From positions 16,668,979 through 16,732,978 of the forward strand of contig ML681971.1 of assembly GCA_007922195.1 (NCBI GenBank): a stretch of DNA of 64,000 nucleotides. Reading direction: 5' to 3'. Position 1 is the first letter of the stretch, and each line of letters starts with the position of its first letter. Below the pieces are notes generated by a model. The model was not told the origin of the DNA. It saw nothing but the letters and a program-made list of their open reading frames with translations, and did no database searches. Below are positions 22,714 through 33,800 of this stretch, piece after piece. A program made the position numbers and the translations under genes. The stretch is from Podocnemis expansa (taxonomy: Eukaryota > Chordata > Testudines > Podocnemididae).

Positions 22714-24128
22714 TCCAGCCTTTGGATCCCAAGCTCAAGGAGGACAGAGAATGCTTACACCCTAAAAATGACCTGCAAAGTGTTGAACTGTTAGGGACAC
22801 AAAGGAAATAAAATGCTATGAATCTTCTTGAGAGACAAGGTGGACAAGCTAACACCTGCGTCTTGTTTAGGACCAACTTGTGTGTGTGAGAGAGAAAAGC
22901 CTTCAAGTTGACACAGTGCCCTTCTTCAAGAAGGGGAAACTCATCCGAAAGACCAGTAACTTGATTCTCTCTCTACAATGCGCAGGTCTTCTGCTGGAAG
23001 CCCATTTTCTAACTGGTTGAGTGTGAAAAGGGCTTTTATCTAGGTAACATTTCTCCCCTTTTATTTCCAGCAACATACACATTGTCAATTGAGCTGCTGA
23101 CCAGACCAGCCAGAGGCCCTGTACTCCAGCATCCTGTACATGACAGCAGCCAATACAAGAGGCTTCTGAAGGAGGAGCAAGAGATGTGTAAATGGACAAT
23201 TATGGAGCAATTCTGGCCATGGAGAAAGTTCCCTCCTAATCCCTAACTAGAGATTCAAGGGTTTTCAATCAGTTTTACAGAAAATACTATTTTGCCATAG
23301 CCAGCCTGCAAGTTCTCCCATCAGAGAAAACTTTAGCTAATTGGATACGCTCAGTGGAGTCTAGATGACACCCTATGGAAGGTGAGTGGAAAAGTAAATC
23401 TTTTGAAAGATGAGCAGAAAACTAGAGATATGATATGATAACAGAGATTTTCTTTCATTTTATGGCTTGCCCTCCCCGACCTGAGTAGCCTACCATGCAA
23501 GTTCTCAGAGCTGACTCTTTGGCCTACTTTGACTATGGCCTTGTAATACAATTGTTCTCAAATTTCCTCCTCTCTCTCTCACTCACTCACTATATGGGGA
23601 GCAGGGAAATGCACTCACACTCTCTCTCTTCCCATCCTGGAGCTGGCTAATAGCAATATTGATTTTGTATTCACTCCAGCACCCTGCTTCCCTCTCCTCT
23701 TCTCTTCTCCCTGCTCCTCCTCCCTTTCCAGCTCTTTGCTTCCCCTCCTCCCCGACCTGGTCCTTCCAACCCCTTTGCTGTCATGCTCCCAGCCAAGCCA
23801 TTTCCCACAGCCCCAACTGTCTTCTCTTCCCCAATGGCTAGGGCCAAAGTTGCTATCATGCTGCTTTCTCCACTTTCTCACTGCTCCTGTGAGTTCTAGC
23901 AGGCACTGCAGAGACAAACTTGAGGTGTCTGAAAAGTGGTAGGACCACAGTATAAACTTGAGTCTTGCTATCCTGTCCCAGCATCCATTTAAAAATTAAA
24001 ACTCCTGGGACATGTTGACCCACCTAGAACTACCCAACATACTCTGAAGGGTCAGGGCCCACCCTGCTAGGAAACCCTTACTCTAAATCACTGCAGCCCA
24101 CAAAATCCAGTACTGAAAATGACAGATG
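22714..24128. other. TYW1 last intron, nothing recognised
   Basis: Contains pyrimidine-rich stretches (23570-23600 and 23690-23780, CT/CTC repeats) that create open frames on both strands. No exon or repeat family recognised. Confidence 0.45.
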
Positions 24129-24589
24129 ACGTAGAACAGTGGTTCCCAACCTGTGGTCTGGGGACCCCTAGGGGTCTAGGGAACCTCTCCCTACCAGGGC
24201 CAGAATCCAGCTACAGCCCCAATGCTCCCCACCAGTGCTGCCTTTCCCCTCCAGTGGCTGGATCCTGGCAGGCGGATGGGATTACGGTGGCTCCCGAGCA
24301 GGGGCAAGGGCAGAGGGCCATAACTGCTGCAGCGTGGCTCCCCAGTGATGCGGCCATGGTGGCGGCAGCACTGCTCGCCAGCTGTCCCAGTGGTGCCGCC
24401 AGAGTGGTGCAGGTCAGAGTCTGCCCACGCGAGCCAGATTACATAATCAGCCAGAGGGGCCGCAAAGCATATTTTTCTTAAAAAGAGGTCCCCAGCTATG
24501 TTCCTTCAGAGGTATGTGGCTGCGCGACTGTGCACCTAAAAAACCCTCACCATGCAGGGGTTTCCCATTCCCGCACACAGGAAGGGCTA

Positions 24590-25160
24590 AGACAGCAGTG
24601 CAGCCCAGGACTGGCTGGGCCAGGCCAGAGAGTGGCCAAGGATCGGCGGGGGGAGCGGGGCTGGGGCTGGGCAGGGCCAGGCCAGCAGAGCAGCCGAGGA
24701 TTGGCTGGGAGTTGTGGGGGGAGTGGGGCCAGGCTGGGCAGGGCCAGGCCAGCAAAGTGGCCCAGGATTGGCTGGGGTTGTGGTGGGGGAGCGGGGCAGG
24801 GCAGGGCAGGGCAGGGCAAGGCCAGCAAAGCGGCCAAGGATCAGTGGGTGGGGGAGCAGTGCCAGGACCAGGGCCATGCAGGGCCAAGCCAGCAAGGTGG
24901 CTGAGGATCAGCTGAGGGTGTGGGGGGAGCGGGGCCAGGGCTGGGCAGGGCCAGGCCAGCACAGTGGCTGAAGTCTGGCCTGGGGATGGGGGGGGGTCAG
25001 GCTGGCAAAGCAGCCGAGGACTGGATGGGGGGGGGAGGCCTTAACAATGGCCAAGGATCAGCTGGGGGAGGGGGCAGGCTGGGAGAGTGGCTGAAGATGG
25101 GCAGGGAACAGTCCTGAGGCACAGCTGAGGATCGGCTGGGGGGGGGGGCCAGGGTTGCTA
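24590..25160. repeat. GC-rich minisatellite, unit about 65-72 bp
   Basis: About ten degenerate units built on CCGAGGATTGGCTGG, a G-rich spacer with GGGGCCAGG, GGGCAGGGCCAGGCCAGCA and AAGTGG. Later units shrink to about 40 bp. The strong G skew keeps both strands open in several frames, so the open reading frames here are not genes. Confidence 0.8.
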
Positions 25161-25442
25161 TTCCAGACCTATCCAAGGGCTCCTTTTTACCTTCATGTCC
25201 TTCCTCCCCCAGGCATTCCAGAAATAGGTGACTGCCCAACTTTTTACTTCTGATAAGTAGAATGTTCAAAAACAAAAACAAAAAAAAGGCCCAACACAGT
25301 GCTGGAACCCATGAGCCTGATGTTGAGAGTGGGCGGCACAGATGCACACACAGAGAACAAAGAGCATTTTATAAGGGGAAGGGAATCAAGGGGCAGTCAA
25401 TTACACAGTTATCCTTTATTCCTCAAAGTTTTTATTTAGGGA

Positions 25443-25519
25443 ACCTCCATAGCTCAGTTGGTTGTGCAACAGACTTGTAATCTCAGGGTCACGGGTTCAA
25501 ACACTGTGTTGGGTTTTTT
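25443..25519 (+). pseudogene. tRNA-Lys-like pseudogene or SINE head
   Basis: Contains a perfect A box TAGCTCAGTTGG (25450-25461), an anticodon loop CTTGTAA (TGT at 25476-25478), the variable-loop GGGTC and a B box GGTTCAAAC (25494-25502). It ends in T6 (25514-25519), a Pol III terminator. Three of four D-stem pairs and four of five T-stem pairs form, but two anticodon-stem pairs and three acceptor pairs fail. Overall it looks like tRNA-Lys with a changed anticodon. Best read as a retropseudogene or a SINE head; not a functional tRNA. Confidence 0.6.
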
Positions 25520-26159
25520 AACTTTTGGCCTGTTGCCCCTTAGGGAAGGGCTAAATTTGGAAAAAAATGGATAGCAAACACTAATAAAATGAAGGAAAAT
25601 AAAGTGCACCGTCATTAAAATTACTAATAGTGACCAATTAAGTAAAACAAATAAAGGGGCACATTTGAACTGGCTAGAAACAATTTAGAACGTTTTTTTA
25701 AACTGTAAAATGGGCTGCTGTGCAAAATGAAAAACAAGGCAAGTTAATTGCTGTCACTTTTTTATGTGCTTATTCATTTTGGAAAACTGACAAAGGCAGA
25801 CGAACAGTACTGAAGAATTTATGAGACAATGTCACATACGCATAGAATATATTCAAATTATTAATAAAAACAATGTAAATAACAATTTGTCATTGTTCTA
25901 TATTTTTCAATAATTTCCATCACGTGAATTTGCACATAAATTTTATTTAGAAGAAGTTCTGCACACAGGTTCACAATTTTGCACACAAGCCGCCAAACCT
26001 TAGAGGGAACATTGGTCCCCAGCCTGAAAAAGGTTGGGAACCATTCACATAGAACACAAAGTGTGCTCAGAGAAGGGTCTGAGGCACAAGTGTCACATTC
26101 AGATCCAACCATCCTCAAAGTTGAGAGATCTGAATCCCCAGTTTGGATTCCGATCAATC

Positions 26160-26260
26160 TGTGCAAGGCCTGTCAACTCACAGATTTTAAAGCTAGAAAG
26201 AACCATTCAATCACCTCGTCTGACTTGTATAATACACCCATTCACCCCAAACTTGGATTT
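26160..26260 (-). repeat. CR1 3'-end fragment
   Basis: CACAGATTTTAAAGCTAGAA, then CATTCAATCACCTCGTCTGA and TGTATAATACACCCATT follow the reptile CR1 3' consensus in antisense. Short and diverged. Confidence 0.55.
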
Positions 26261-26309
26261 GTTTCTATCCTATTTTGAACTGGCATTATAGGCAACTACA
26301 CTGCCAAAA

Positions 26310-26385
26310 GCTCATGACAGCAGGATTCAAACCCACAAGAGTAGCAGTGCAATGCCTTCACCAACTGGCCACCATGCCACCTCAA
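26310..26385 (-). repeat. tRNA-derived SINE head (Ser/Leu-type)
   Basis: On the minus strand an A-box-like TGGCCAGTTGG (26361-26371) is followed by a B-box-like GGTTTGAATCC (26323-26333), 38 nt apart start to start. The flank GGTGGCATGG resembles the 5' end of class II tRNAs. It is too decayed to fold; a SINE head is inferred. Confidence 0.45.
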
Positions 26386-28079
26386 AACATAGACTTCCTT
26401 GCTGGGGAAATAAACCCCAATATTCTCTGTAATAGGTGGGGAGACTCACCACTCTGCTAACCAGGAAGGAGTGCACATAATACTTAAAAATAATCCTTAA
26501 ATGGATCTACTTGAGCTGATCAAAAAGGGAGTGTAGAATACAATAGCACTAATGAGAAACTCATGAATATAAAGCCACCAAGACAGTACTGCTGGAAAAC
26601 AAACCTAGCACAAAAGCAAGGTGGATGTTTCAAAAATCAGTCTAATAGAATGTAACTGACAAGTAAGAGTTTCAACACAATAGAATGCATGGCAAACACC
26701 AGGATAAAAGAAAGACAAAAAAGCAGGCAGATATTCTTATCCCACAGATTACTGAGATTGTAACTTTCATTCAAAAAGATACTCGCTGTGAGGCATCTGC
26801 AGCAGATTTTCTCCCTTATTAGTCAGTCATTCTGCTTGTCTCAAAGATACATTTATTGTTACAATACAAGGAAAACCAGCTGCATAAGTTTTCTCTCTGG
26901 AAAGGTTATTAGCATTAATTGTTAAATTATAATGTTGCCGCTGTCTTGATATCTCCACCAATTAATTCAAAAGCACAGTAATAAATTAGATTTTGGTACG
27001 TCAGTGTTCATAAAACTTGCCACAAAGCAAATGCAATTACTTGAGAATATTGGAGCTATATGGGAGAAAAAAAAAATTGAAGGGGAGGGAGCAGACATAC
27101 TGTGGGCACCTAGCAAGGAGAGATGGAAGTCATCCGTTTAAGAAAAGAGGGTGCTGCAAAGGAGACAGCAGGAACACAGAGCAGACAAGTAGAACAGTCA
27201 TGTTCAGGAAGTGGCACAACTTGGGTAATATAAGCAAGGAACAGATAGCCAAGGGAACTGGGATACCTAGGGCTACTGTGCCTTCATTGGGCACAATGAC
27301 ACTCATTAGCAACCCTACTGAAATAAATGAGAATTTTTCAACTGGCTCCCATGACAAATGGATTGGGCCCAAAGGATAAAATTTTCAGAAATGCCTAAGT
27401 ACCATTTCAAAAAGGACTGGCTCTCAAGTTCCATCAACTGTCAAGGAGTCAGCCACTCAAGAGTAAGTCCCTTTTGACAATGGGACTTGCGTAATTTTTT
27501 TAAAAACTCTTCAGTGCCCAAGCAATTATTCACATTTTAAGCAGTTGGTAGTCAATGCCCCTAATCAAAAAAAAAACAAAAAAAAAACAAACCAACAAGG
27601 AGCTCTCTTTCTTTACCATTTTTAAATTCTCTTTAACAAACACATGGGTATTTCGCTTAAGACTTTTTAAAATTTGAATACAATAAAACAGCTAGATTAT
27701 GCAAAAAAGAATGAAGCAAATAGAGTTTTTAATTTTTTATACTATTCTTTTCTCCACTTTTTTCCCTTATTTATTTTATTTTATTTTATTTTAAAGGCTC
27801 CTTTTATGCAACCTAAACGCTCCCATAGCTCTGGTCTTCTACAGGTAACAATCTGACAAGTTTTTTTCTCTACTGGAGCCTGAAATCCACAATTAAAAAG
27901 AAGGAGAAGTAAATTTATTTTTTATTAGTCATTTTAGCACCTGTGTATTGATTGCATCCAAGAGACACCATCTCATCATGAACCCAGAGAGCAAAGTATT
28001 TGCTCATTTCCGCACAGGTCGGTATCCAGCCACACTTGTTACTGTTGATAATGGGTACTACTCAGCTCTTGCATCAAAT
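26386..28079. other. TYW1 last intron, mostly unrecognised
   Basis: AT-rich intron with A-rich (27569-27591) and TTTTA-repeat (27768-27795) tracts. The stretch 27380-27500 (GCCTAAGTACC, AGTAAGTCCCTTTTGA) resembles ancient amniote interspersed repeats but cannot be assigned. Confidence 0.4.
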
Positions 28080-28087
28080 ACCTAGGG

Positions 28088-28561
28088 CAGGGGTTCCCAA
28101 ACTTTTTAAGGCTGGGGACCCCACTCTGCAGGGAAAAGCAAGTTCACGGCCCCCTTTCTTGAACGAGCAGTGGTGCCTCCACGCGCTACATGTGGCCCAC
28201 ATGGGGCAGAATGTGGCCTGCGGGTCTCCTGTCAGGGAGAGGGGGCTGCCATGGCCATGGCCCCCTGCTCCCCCCAGCGTTCCCTTCGTGCCAGCCTGTT
28301 CTCTGCCCCCCCCCCAGTCCCTTCCCGCCCCCCCTTACCTGGCCACTGGAGCTGGGGGCATCTGGCTGCCCCCCATGCTACCCTGAGCATGAGGGAATTT
28401 TAAATGGGGAAGCTCCCTGCTTGCCAGCCAGAAGCCTGGGTCTCCCTGGCAACCGGAGACCCCAGCGGCATCTGGCTCCAGCTCCCAGCCTGTCTGCGGA
28501 CCCCCTTGGAGACACTCTGCGGCCCCCCAGGGGTGTGCAGCCCACAGGTTGAGAACCACTG
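28088..28561. mobile_element. hAT-type non-autonomous element (474 bp)
   Basis: Perfect 8-bp duplication ACCTAGGG (28080-28087 and 28562-28569). Termini CAGGGGTTCCCAAACT and, reversed, CAGTGGTTCTCAACC. Subterminal GGCTGGGGACCCCACTC and GGCCCCCCAGGGGTG. The centre is C-rich; its open frames are not genes. Confidence 0.88.
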
Positions 28562-28894
28562 ACCTAGGGGAAAACTTGTCTTTTCCTTCCCTAGCCAGGC
28601 TTTCACCTTGCTATGGAAGAGAATCTTCTTTTGTGAATTCACTCTGGCACAGCTAGAAGTTGCGCCACACAAGATTTGAATGAAACCAAAAGGAACTATT
28701 ATGAGGACACGGCCAAGAAAATAACACCTTAGATTTTTACTCCTATCCCAACCCACACACTTTTTTAACATGTGAATTTGGCACCCAATAAAATTTCCTC
28801 CTGCAAACTTGCAGTAATTAGTTTCAAACACCAATTCAAAATAACTTCTGATTTTCTTCAAGTCAGGATTCCAATTCAAATAGACTAATTTGTC

Positions 28895-29050
28895 ATTGTA
28901 AAAACAATGAGCGGTCCTGTAGCACTTCATTTGTTATTTTTATTGTAATTGTGTATTAACTAATTTAACTAATTGTTATTGTGTATTAACTAATTGTAAT
29001 TGCGTATTATCCAGCAGTGCCTTTTTCAAAGGTAATTTCAAGGAAGAAAA
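28895..29050 (-). repeat. Penelope-tail remnant with AT-rich direct repeat
   Basis: GAGCGGTCCTGTAGCACTTC (28910-28929) is the start of the Penelope tail; it then passes into two copies of a unit containing ATTGTGTATTAACTAATT (28950-28995) and a third partial copy. Confidence 0.5.
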
Positions 29051-29295
29051 TTCTAGGCTTATACACGAGTACAAATAGTGCGTGCTTTGTTGGTGCCTAG
29101 GTGCCCGTTGTGATAGGCACAATATATGCAGGACATTCAACAAGAGCCCCCAAAAGAGTTCACAAATGATCAGAGGTAACAGGTGGATATCAGAGATACG
29201 GGAACACACACATGCTTGCGCACACACAGTATAATCTAATGGCAAGATTAATAGGCATTTCATGAGTTGCCTAGCCAGTCTTTTGCTCTGTATTT

Positions 29296-29420
29296 TTAAA
29301 AGATCCAAAGGGGCAGCCATGTTAGTCTAGTTCAGTAAAATAAACAAGGAGTCCTGCAGCACTTAAAGACTAACATAAATATATTTGTTAGTCTGTAAGT
29401 GCCACAGGATTCTTTGTTCG
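29296..29420. repeat. Inverted pair of Penelope tails
   Basis: CCAAAGGGGCAGCCATGTTA at 29315 starts a standard tail. Arms 29343-29374 and 29387-29418 are inverted copies of the AACAAGGAGTCCTG...GACTAAC segment (27 of 32 identical) around a 12-nt AT spacer. The hammerhead-like core is absent from both. Confidence 0.75.
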
Positions 29421-30169
29421 TATTTTTAAAAACATTCTTCCTTTCTTCAGAATGCCAAATAGTATATTTTCTGTACACTACAGTCTTAAAATAAATTGTC
29501 CTTTTGGCAAGTCACATACATTTCAAATTACTTTAATGGCATTTATAAGAAACCTATACAATATACACATAGATGAACCACTAAAACAAGCTTTGCCTGA
29601 AGAGTATTCTAGGGCTTAACAGAACCACAGGGCTGGTGTCATTTCTGACAGCAACTATATTTTCACATTTGTTTATCGTTTGTGTGGATGGCGTGTATGA
29701 AATTACAACAGAGCTGTTTTATTATCTGTGCTTTCAAAGCAGTTTTCTAGAGCTACAGGTGCAGGGACCTCTCAGATACAGCAAACCAAGTTTTTCCAAG
29801 AGGAAATCTTTCCATATTTAACACCCACATACTAATTTGTCTTGTGCAGAAACTGTTTATCTCAAAGAGAGATGGCACACGGTCCACTGTGCTACTCCAA
29901 TTCGGAGGAATAGGAATAAAGACTTTGACAGGCATTCTTATGATTTTGAAAAATATAACCAGAACTCCTCTAAGCTCTGCTCATCTTTCAATATCTGTTC
30001 TGCCACTTGCAAGGTGTTACTCAGCAGGCAACACAGCATTACAGAACACTACGAAGGACAAAACAGTGGGTAGGAGGCAGCAGCAGCAAACCCATCCCCT
30101 CTAGTTTGTTCCTGCTGCCAAAAGATGCAAAGCAATGAGAGCAAAGACACATTTTAGTCTTCTTTGGCT

Positions 30170-30245
30170 ATGTCTGGATCAAACTGCTTAGTTCGGACTT
30201 CCTTAGTCTGAACTAAGTAATTCAAAGTTAGTCTGAACTAACAGC
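30170..30245. repeat. MITE-like hairpin next to TYW1 donor site
   Basis: CTTAGTTCGGACT (30187-30199) and AGTCTGAACTAAG (30205-30217) are inverted copies with one mismatch. It sits in the intron, about 40 bp past the GTAAGT donor of the penultimate TYW1 exon. It resembles palindromic amniote DNA-transposon remnants beginning GGCTATGTCT. Confidence 0.55.
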
Positions 30246-30260
30246 AGAAAAATAACTTAC

Positions 30261-30428
30261 CTTTTTGTGAGCTATCAGGAGGCAGTTTGAGTGTTCATGT
30301 TCACACGCAATGTCATAGTCTGGAATAAGGTCAGCCAACTCTTGGACGAAATGCACCACCTCTTCATGCCAGGGGACATTGGCCATCGTTAAGTTGCTGG
30401 CTGAGCTTTCCCCACAGTATGTCACTCC
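30261..30428 (-). CDS. TYW1: TYW1 penultimate coding exon
   Basis: A 168-bp exon of 56 codons, phase 0 at both ends. On the minus strand the acceptor is TTTTGGCAG and the donor is GTAAGT. The peptide begins GVTYCGESSASNLTM, contains VPWHEEVVHFVQELAD and ends in an E-H-E-H-S-N-C-L-L-I-A-H-K-K block that is strongly characteristic of TYW1, at the end of the radical-SAM barrel leading into the wyosine-formation domain. It is separated from the last exon by a 17.7-kb intron (12606-30260) and from the preceding exon by a 20.4-kb intron (30429-50836). The frame is clean, so a functional gene rather than a retrocopy is indicated. Confidence 0.95.
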
Positions 30429-30639
30429 CTGCCAAAACAAGTTGAAGTCATCACTAAATCCCTTTTAAAGATTCAAGGCAACATTTAAACACACATATAT
30501 GCATGTTGCATAGTTATACTCACTCCATGATCCTTTTTTTAAAAAAAAATAATTCATATCCCTATTATCAGCTGAGGTGTATGCTGGATGGGGAAGGATG
30601 GTCTTGCAGTAAGGTAGGAAGAGAAGAAGAAGATATTCT

Positions 30640-30780
30640 CGTACCTGCAGAAAGTTCTCTCCACCACTTTGAGGAAGCCACTTAACCTGTCCACATCTCA
30701 ATTTCCCCTTATAAAAAATGGGGTTAGTCGACCCCTTCCAGCTCATGCACTTCAATGCATTAGGGTGTGAAAGAACAGCA
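30640..30780 (+). repeat. MIR-like SINE fragment
   Basis: GAGGAAGCCACTTAACCTGT, then CTCAATTTCCCCTTATAAAA and AATGGGGTTAGTC follow the MIR core. Confidence 0.6.
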
Positions 30781-30784
30781 GCAG

Positions 30785-31849
30785 CAGCACAGCAAAAGTC
30801 AATAGAGCTTGTGCCCCTATGTTATTTGAGTGCTTTGCAAGAAAGGTACTATAGTACAGAAAGTATGATTGTAAACATAGCAGCCTAACAAAATTAAAGA
30901 AGTTATTGTAGAATAATTACTTCCATCCCCTCACAAATACATTTTCTGCCATAGTGATTGTTAAGTTCTGCTCTCTAATAACTGATTGGTCATCTAAAAC
31001 TGACTCATTTCCAGATTCTAAGTTTAATTAAAAGGCCATTAAAAAGACAACTGTAATTCCGGAAGTGTGAGGAAATCATAGATAGGAAAAGGAGAGAGTC
31101 TATTCTATTATAGGATATGTAGGAGATGCTCGTTGTTATTAAAATGTGTTTCAGACTAAAAGTTTGGGAAACCACGGCTTGCCTTCTGCAAAAATCTCTA
31201 CATCATGCAAACTGGAAGCCATCTTGCAGTTCTTCTGCAAGCAGCAAACTAGCTACATACAGGACAGACTGCATTTCTGCCATTACAGGTAGACAAGTAC
31301 ACTGTTTGTAAAGCATTTTGTTCTACTTGCACAGCTGACTGCATCCCAAGATTTCAAACACCTACTTCTAGTGATCTGAATTTCTTGTCACTGTTGTTAT
31401 AAAAGCATTTGTCTACAATAGGATAGTTGGGTGTTATGGCATAATACACACACAGAATGCCAACGTGAGGACCAACAATCAAACCCATTACATAGTCTTC
31501 TGGACAGGCTAAAGTAGAAAGAAAATGGATAGCCCACTCAAGCATACACATTCTCCTTAACTTTTCAAGGGTAAGAAAAGTAATGTTGCAAGCTTCCAAC
31601 TGTGTTTCCTAATCCTCCACGCAACTTTATTAAGTATGAAATTACTTTGACTCTTTGGACAGCACTGAGAGCAAAACTGCTCAATTCTAAAAGAGGAAGA
31701 GGAGGAGACTAAAGCACAGGATGCTTCCAAAGCACACCTGGAGACCTTTGGAACAAAGATGCTATTTGTAAATGAACAACAACAAAAGATCTGAACTTTG
31801 GACCAAAAGCCTGAACTTGCGCGGTTCAGTTCTCATATTGTTTACAACG
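30785..31849. other. TYW1 intron, nothing recognised
   Basis: AT-rich intron; the minus open frame at 31354-31599 has no splice sites or family resemblance. Confidence 0.4.
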
Positions 31850-31879
31850 ATGTCTATCACAAAGAATTCCATTCAAGTC

Positions 31880-32060
31880 AAAGGGGTTTTAATCTGGGGC
31901 GCTGAGCTGTGCCCTTACCCTCATTGTACAGAGGGTAACAAACACAAAAAGACTATGTGATTTCCACAAGGTTACACAGGAAACCTTTGCAGAATCAGAA
32001 ACTGAATTCTGGCATCCAAACTCTCAGGCCTGCATCCTAACCCATAGTCTCTTCCTTCCT
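31880..32060 (-). repeat. MIR-like SINE fragment, antisense
   Basis: TGTACAGAGGGTAACAAACA, CACAAGGTTACACAGGAAAC, CAGAAACTGAATTCTGGC and TCCTAACCCATAGTC follow the reverse complement of MIR. Confidence 0.55.
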
Positions 32061-32687
32061 TTCAACACCTGCTTCCTCCCTAACTACAACCTTCATTTCA
32101 GAACCAATGCCTTGTCTTTTAGCAGATCAAAGCAAGAGGAAAGCAGACAACTCTGACTTAGGAGACAGAGACCTTATTGTTTCTCCCTCTGTCTCACTCC
32201 TATTTCCCAAGATCCATACGAGAAAATAAACCTGAATTGCTCAGTTATATGAGCTCATAATAAAAAAGTAAGAGAGGCTCTTGTTTTATCAACTCCAAGG
32301 GCTCAAAGAAAAGTGTGCCCATTTTTCCATTACTATACTCTATTTTCATGACTGTATAACTCAGACAAATATTAGTTCCAAGATGAAAGCACAAACATAA
32401 AGCCTCTGCCAGATGACAGGTAGGTTTTGAAACATGGTGGTGAAGATCCGATTCAGTTTTTCAGTCATGCAAAAGAAACACAAGTTCTTGGTTTCAGAGC
32501 CTATTTTCTAGCTCTAGAACTCAAAAACTCACAGTATTATCTACACTGAAATTTTGCAGGCTGTTACTTTGTGTGCACCATTTGACTTGTGGGGGAAGCC
32601 ACACCCATTTTTTTAAGTGCAGGGTTCTGAAAACGCCACTCCCTTCTCCCCTTCCATCCAAAGCTTGTTCTACTCTAGAAAAGTAGC

Positions 32688-32910
32688 TCAGTATAACCAT
32701 GTCACTCGGAGTTAAAAACATGCCATTAAACTGACCTAACCCACAGCATAGACAGCAACTGGCTGACAAGAGAATCCTCCCATCAGCCCAGCTAAAACCT
32801 CTCAGGGAGATCAAGTACCTATGCCAACAGACGAATCCCTCCTGTTGGTGTAGGTAGCATCTTCACTGAAGGGCTGTAGCTGCATCACTTCAGTGTTAAG
32901 TGTAAACAAG
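32688..32910 (+). mobile_element. Non-autonomous DNA transposon fragment (amniote MITE)
   Basis: CAGTATAACCATGTCACTC, GACCTAACCCACAG, TACCTATGCCAACAGACG, TCCTGTTGGTGTAGGTAGCA and CTTCACTGAAGGGCTGTAGC, ending AGTGTAAACAAGC, follow a palindrome-rich MITE seen again at 49545-49765. No target duplication is readable. Confidence 0.55.
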
Positions 32911-33299
32911 CTCCAAATGCTAGAATGGTTTTCAGCAACTACACATAAGATCTGAATCTGCTGGGTGTTCTGTGCATTCAGAGTGTAACAGTCATATTGT
33001 GCAAGGGGATGAGCCTCCTCAATTCCCAGTGAAGACAGTGTAATCAAAAGTGCTCCGCACTGCTCAAGAGGTGATTGGCACCTTACAGGATGGGGATCTA
33101 AATGTACAAAATGAACACAGAAGAAAATGGCCTTGCCTTGCTCAACTTAAGCATTAGAAAGGAAATAAGCATTTGAGCATCATTCATTTCATATAGGTAC
33201 TAGTATCTATAAGAATCAGTATGGAAATTTGTTAAAACTCCCCTTGCTGATGTCCGTTGCTCATTGAATTGATTTGATGGTCGCCCCTCCTGGGCCATC

Positions 33300-33800
33300 A
33301 CTTAAGTGTGTAAAGAATGTTAAGGGGAGCAGATGGCCCCTTCAACTTAACTAGATGGCCATTGACACCCCATTGTCTCTATAGGGCTAGGCGTAGGTGG
33401 GCACTGCCTAACTGCAAGGTCCTTTGTAATACTGAAGACATGACTCACATCACCTTTGTTCCCCACATTCCCTGTAATCAGGGAACTGGTAGGAAAAACA
33501 GCTTAAAAGCTCAGAGTTTGGGGTGATCAGGCAGGATGGTTCCTGACATCCTGCCTGGCCTGATCACCCAGATGCTAACCTCCTCCACTCATGAGTTCTT
33601 CCCCAAGCGTACCACATTTGAACTGCTGGCTGAATAAGGAGTATCTCTCTCCAGCCTCTAATGCTGCTGCTGCTGGTATTGGTAAGACCCTGCCCCTGCA
33701 GCTTTCCCTAATAAAGCTGTTTTATTTTGTGCTGCTGCTTTGCCACTGCTCTTCTTTAGCTTCCCGAAGCCAATGCTCCTAAGAGCAGGCTTGTTTGCTT
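33300..33800 (+). repeat. Candidate LTR-like sequence with poly(A) signal
   Basis: Starts near TGTGTAAAGAATGTTAAGGG (33307). It contains a hairpin at 33521-33569 and CCCTAATAAAGCTG (AATAAA at 33710-33715) followed by TTTTATTTTGTGCTG, the layout of an LTR R/U5 junction, ending near CTCCTAAGAGCA. No second LTR, primer-binding site or target duplication was found. Confidence 0.3.

Larger units (their letters stand above)
24137..26046. mobile_element. Large hAT-type non-autonomous element (1.9 kb)
   Basis: Flanked by ACGTAGAA (24129-24136) and ACATAGAA (26047-26054), one mismatch. Terminal repeats begin CAGTGGTTCCCAACC on the left and, reversed, GAATGGTTCCCAACC on the right. Subterminal GGTCTGGGGACCCCTAGGGG and GGTCCCCAGCCTG resemble the smaller element at 28088-28561. 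The interior holds a GC-rich minisatellite (24590-25160), a tRNA-like unit (25443-25519) and AT-rich sequence. No transposase is seen. Confidence 0.75.

Noticed and set aside
24447..24962. Pro/Cys/Trp-rich minus-strand frame of 171 codons
   Set aside because: It is a reading of the G-rich minisatellite with no family resemblance.
25443..25519. Functional tRNA gene
   Set aside because: Anticodon and acceptor stems contain several mismatches, so a pseudogene or SINE head is more likely.
28400..28930. 176-codon minus-strand open frame
   Set aside because: It spans the end of a hAT element and a Penelope-tail remnant; no domain seen.
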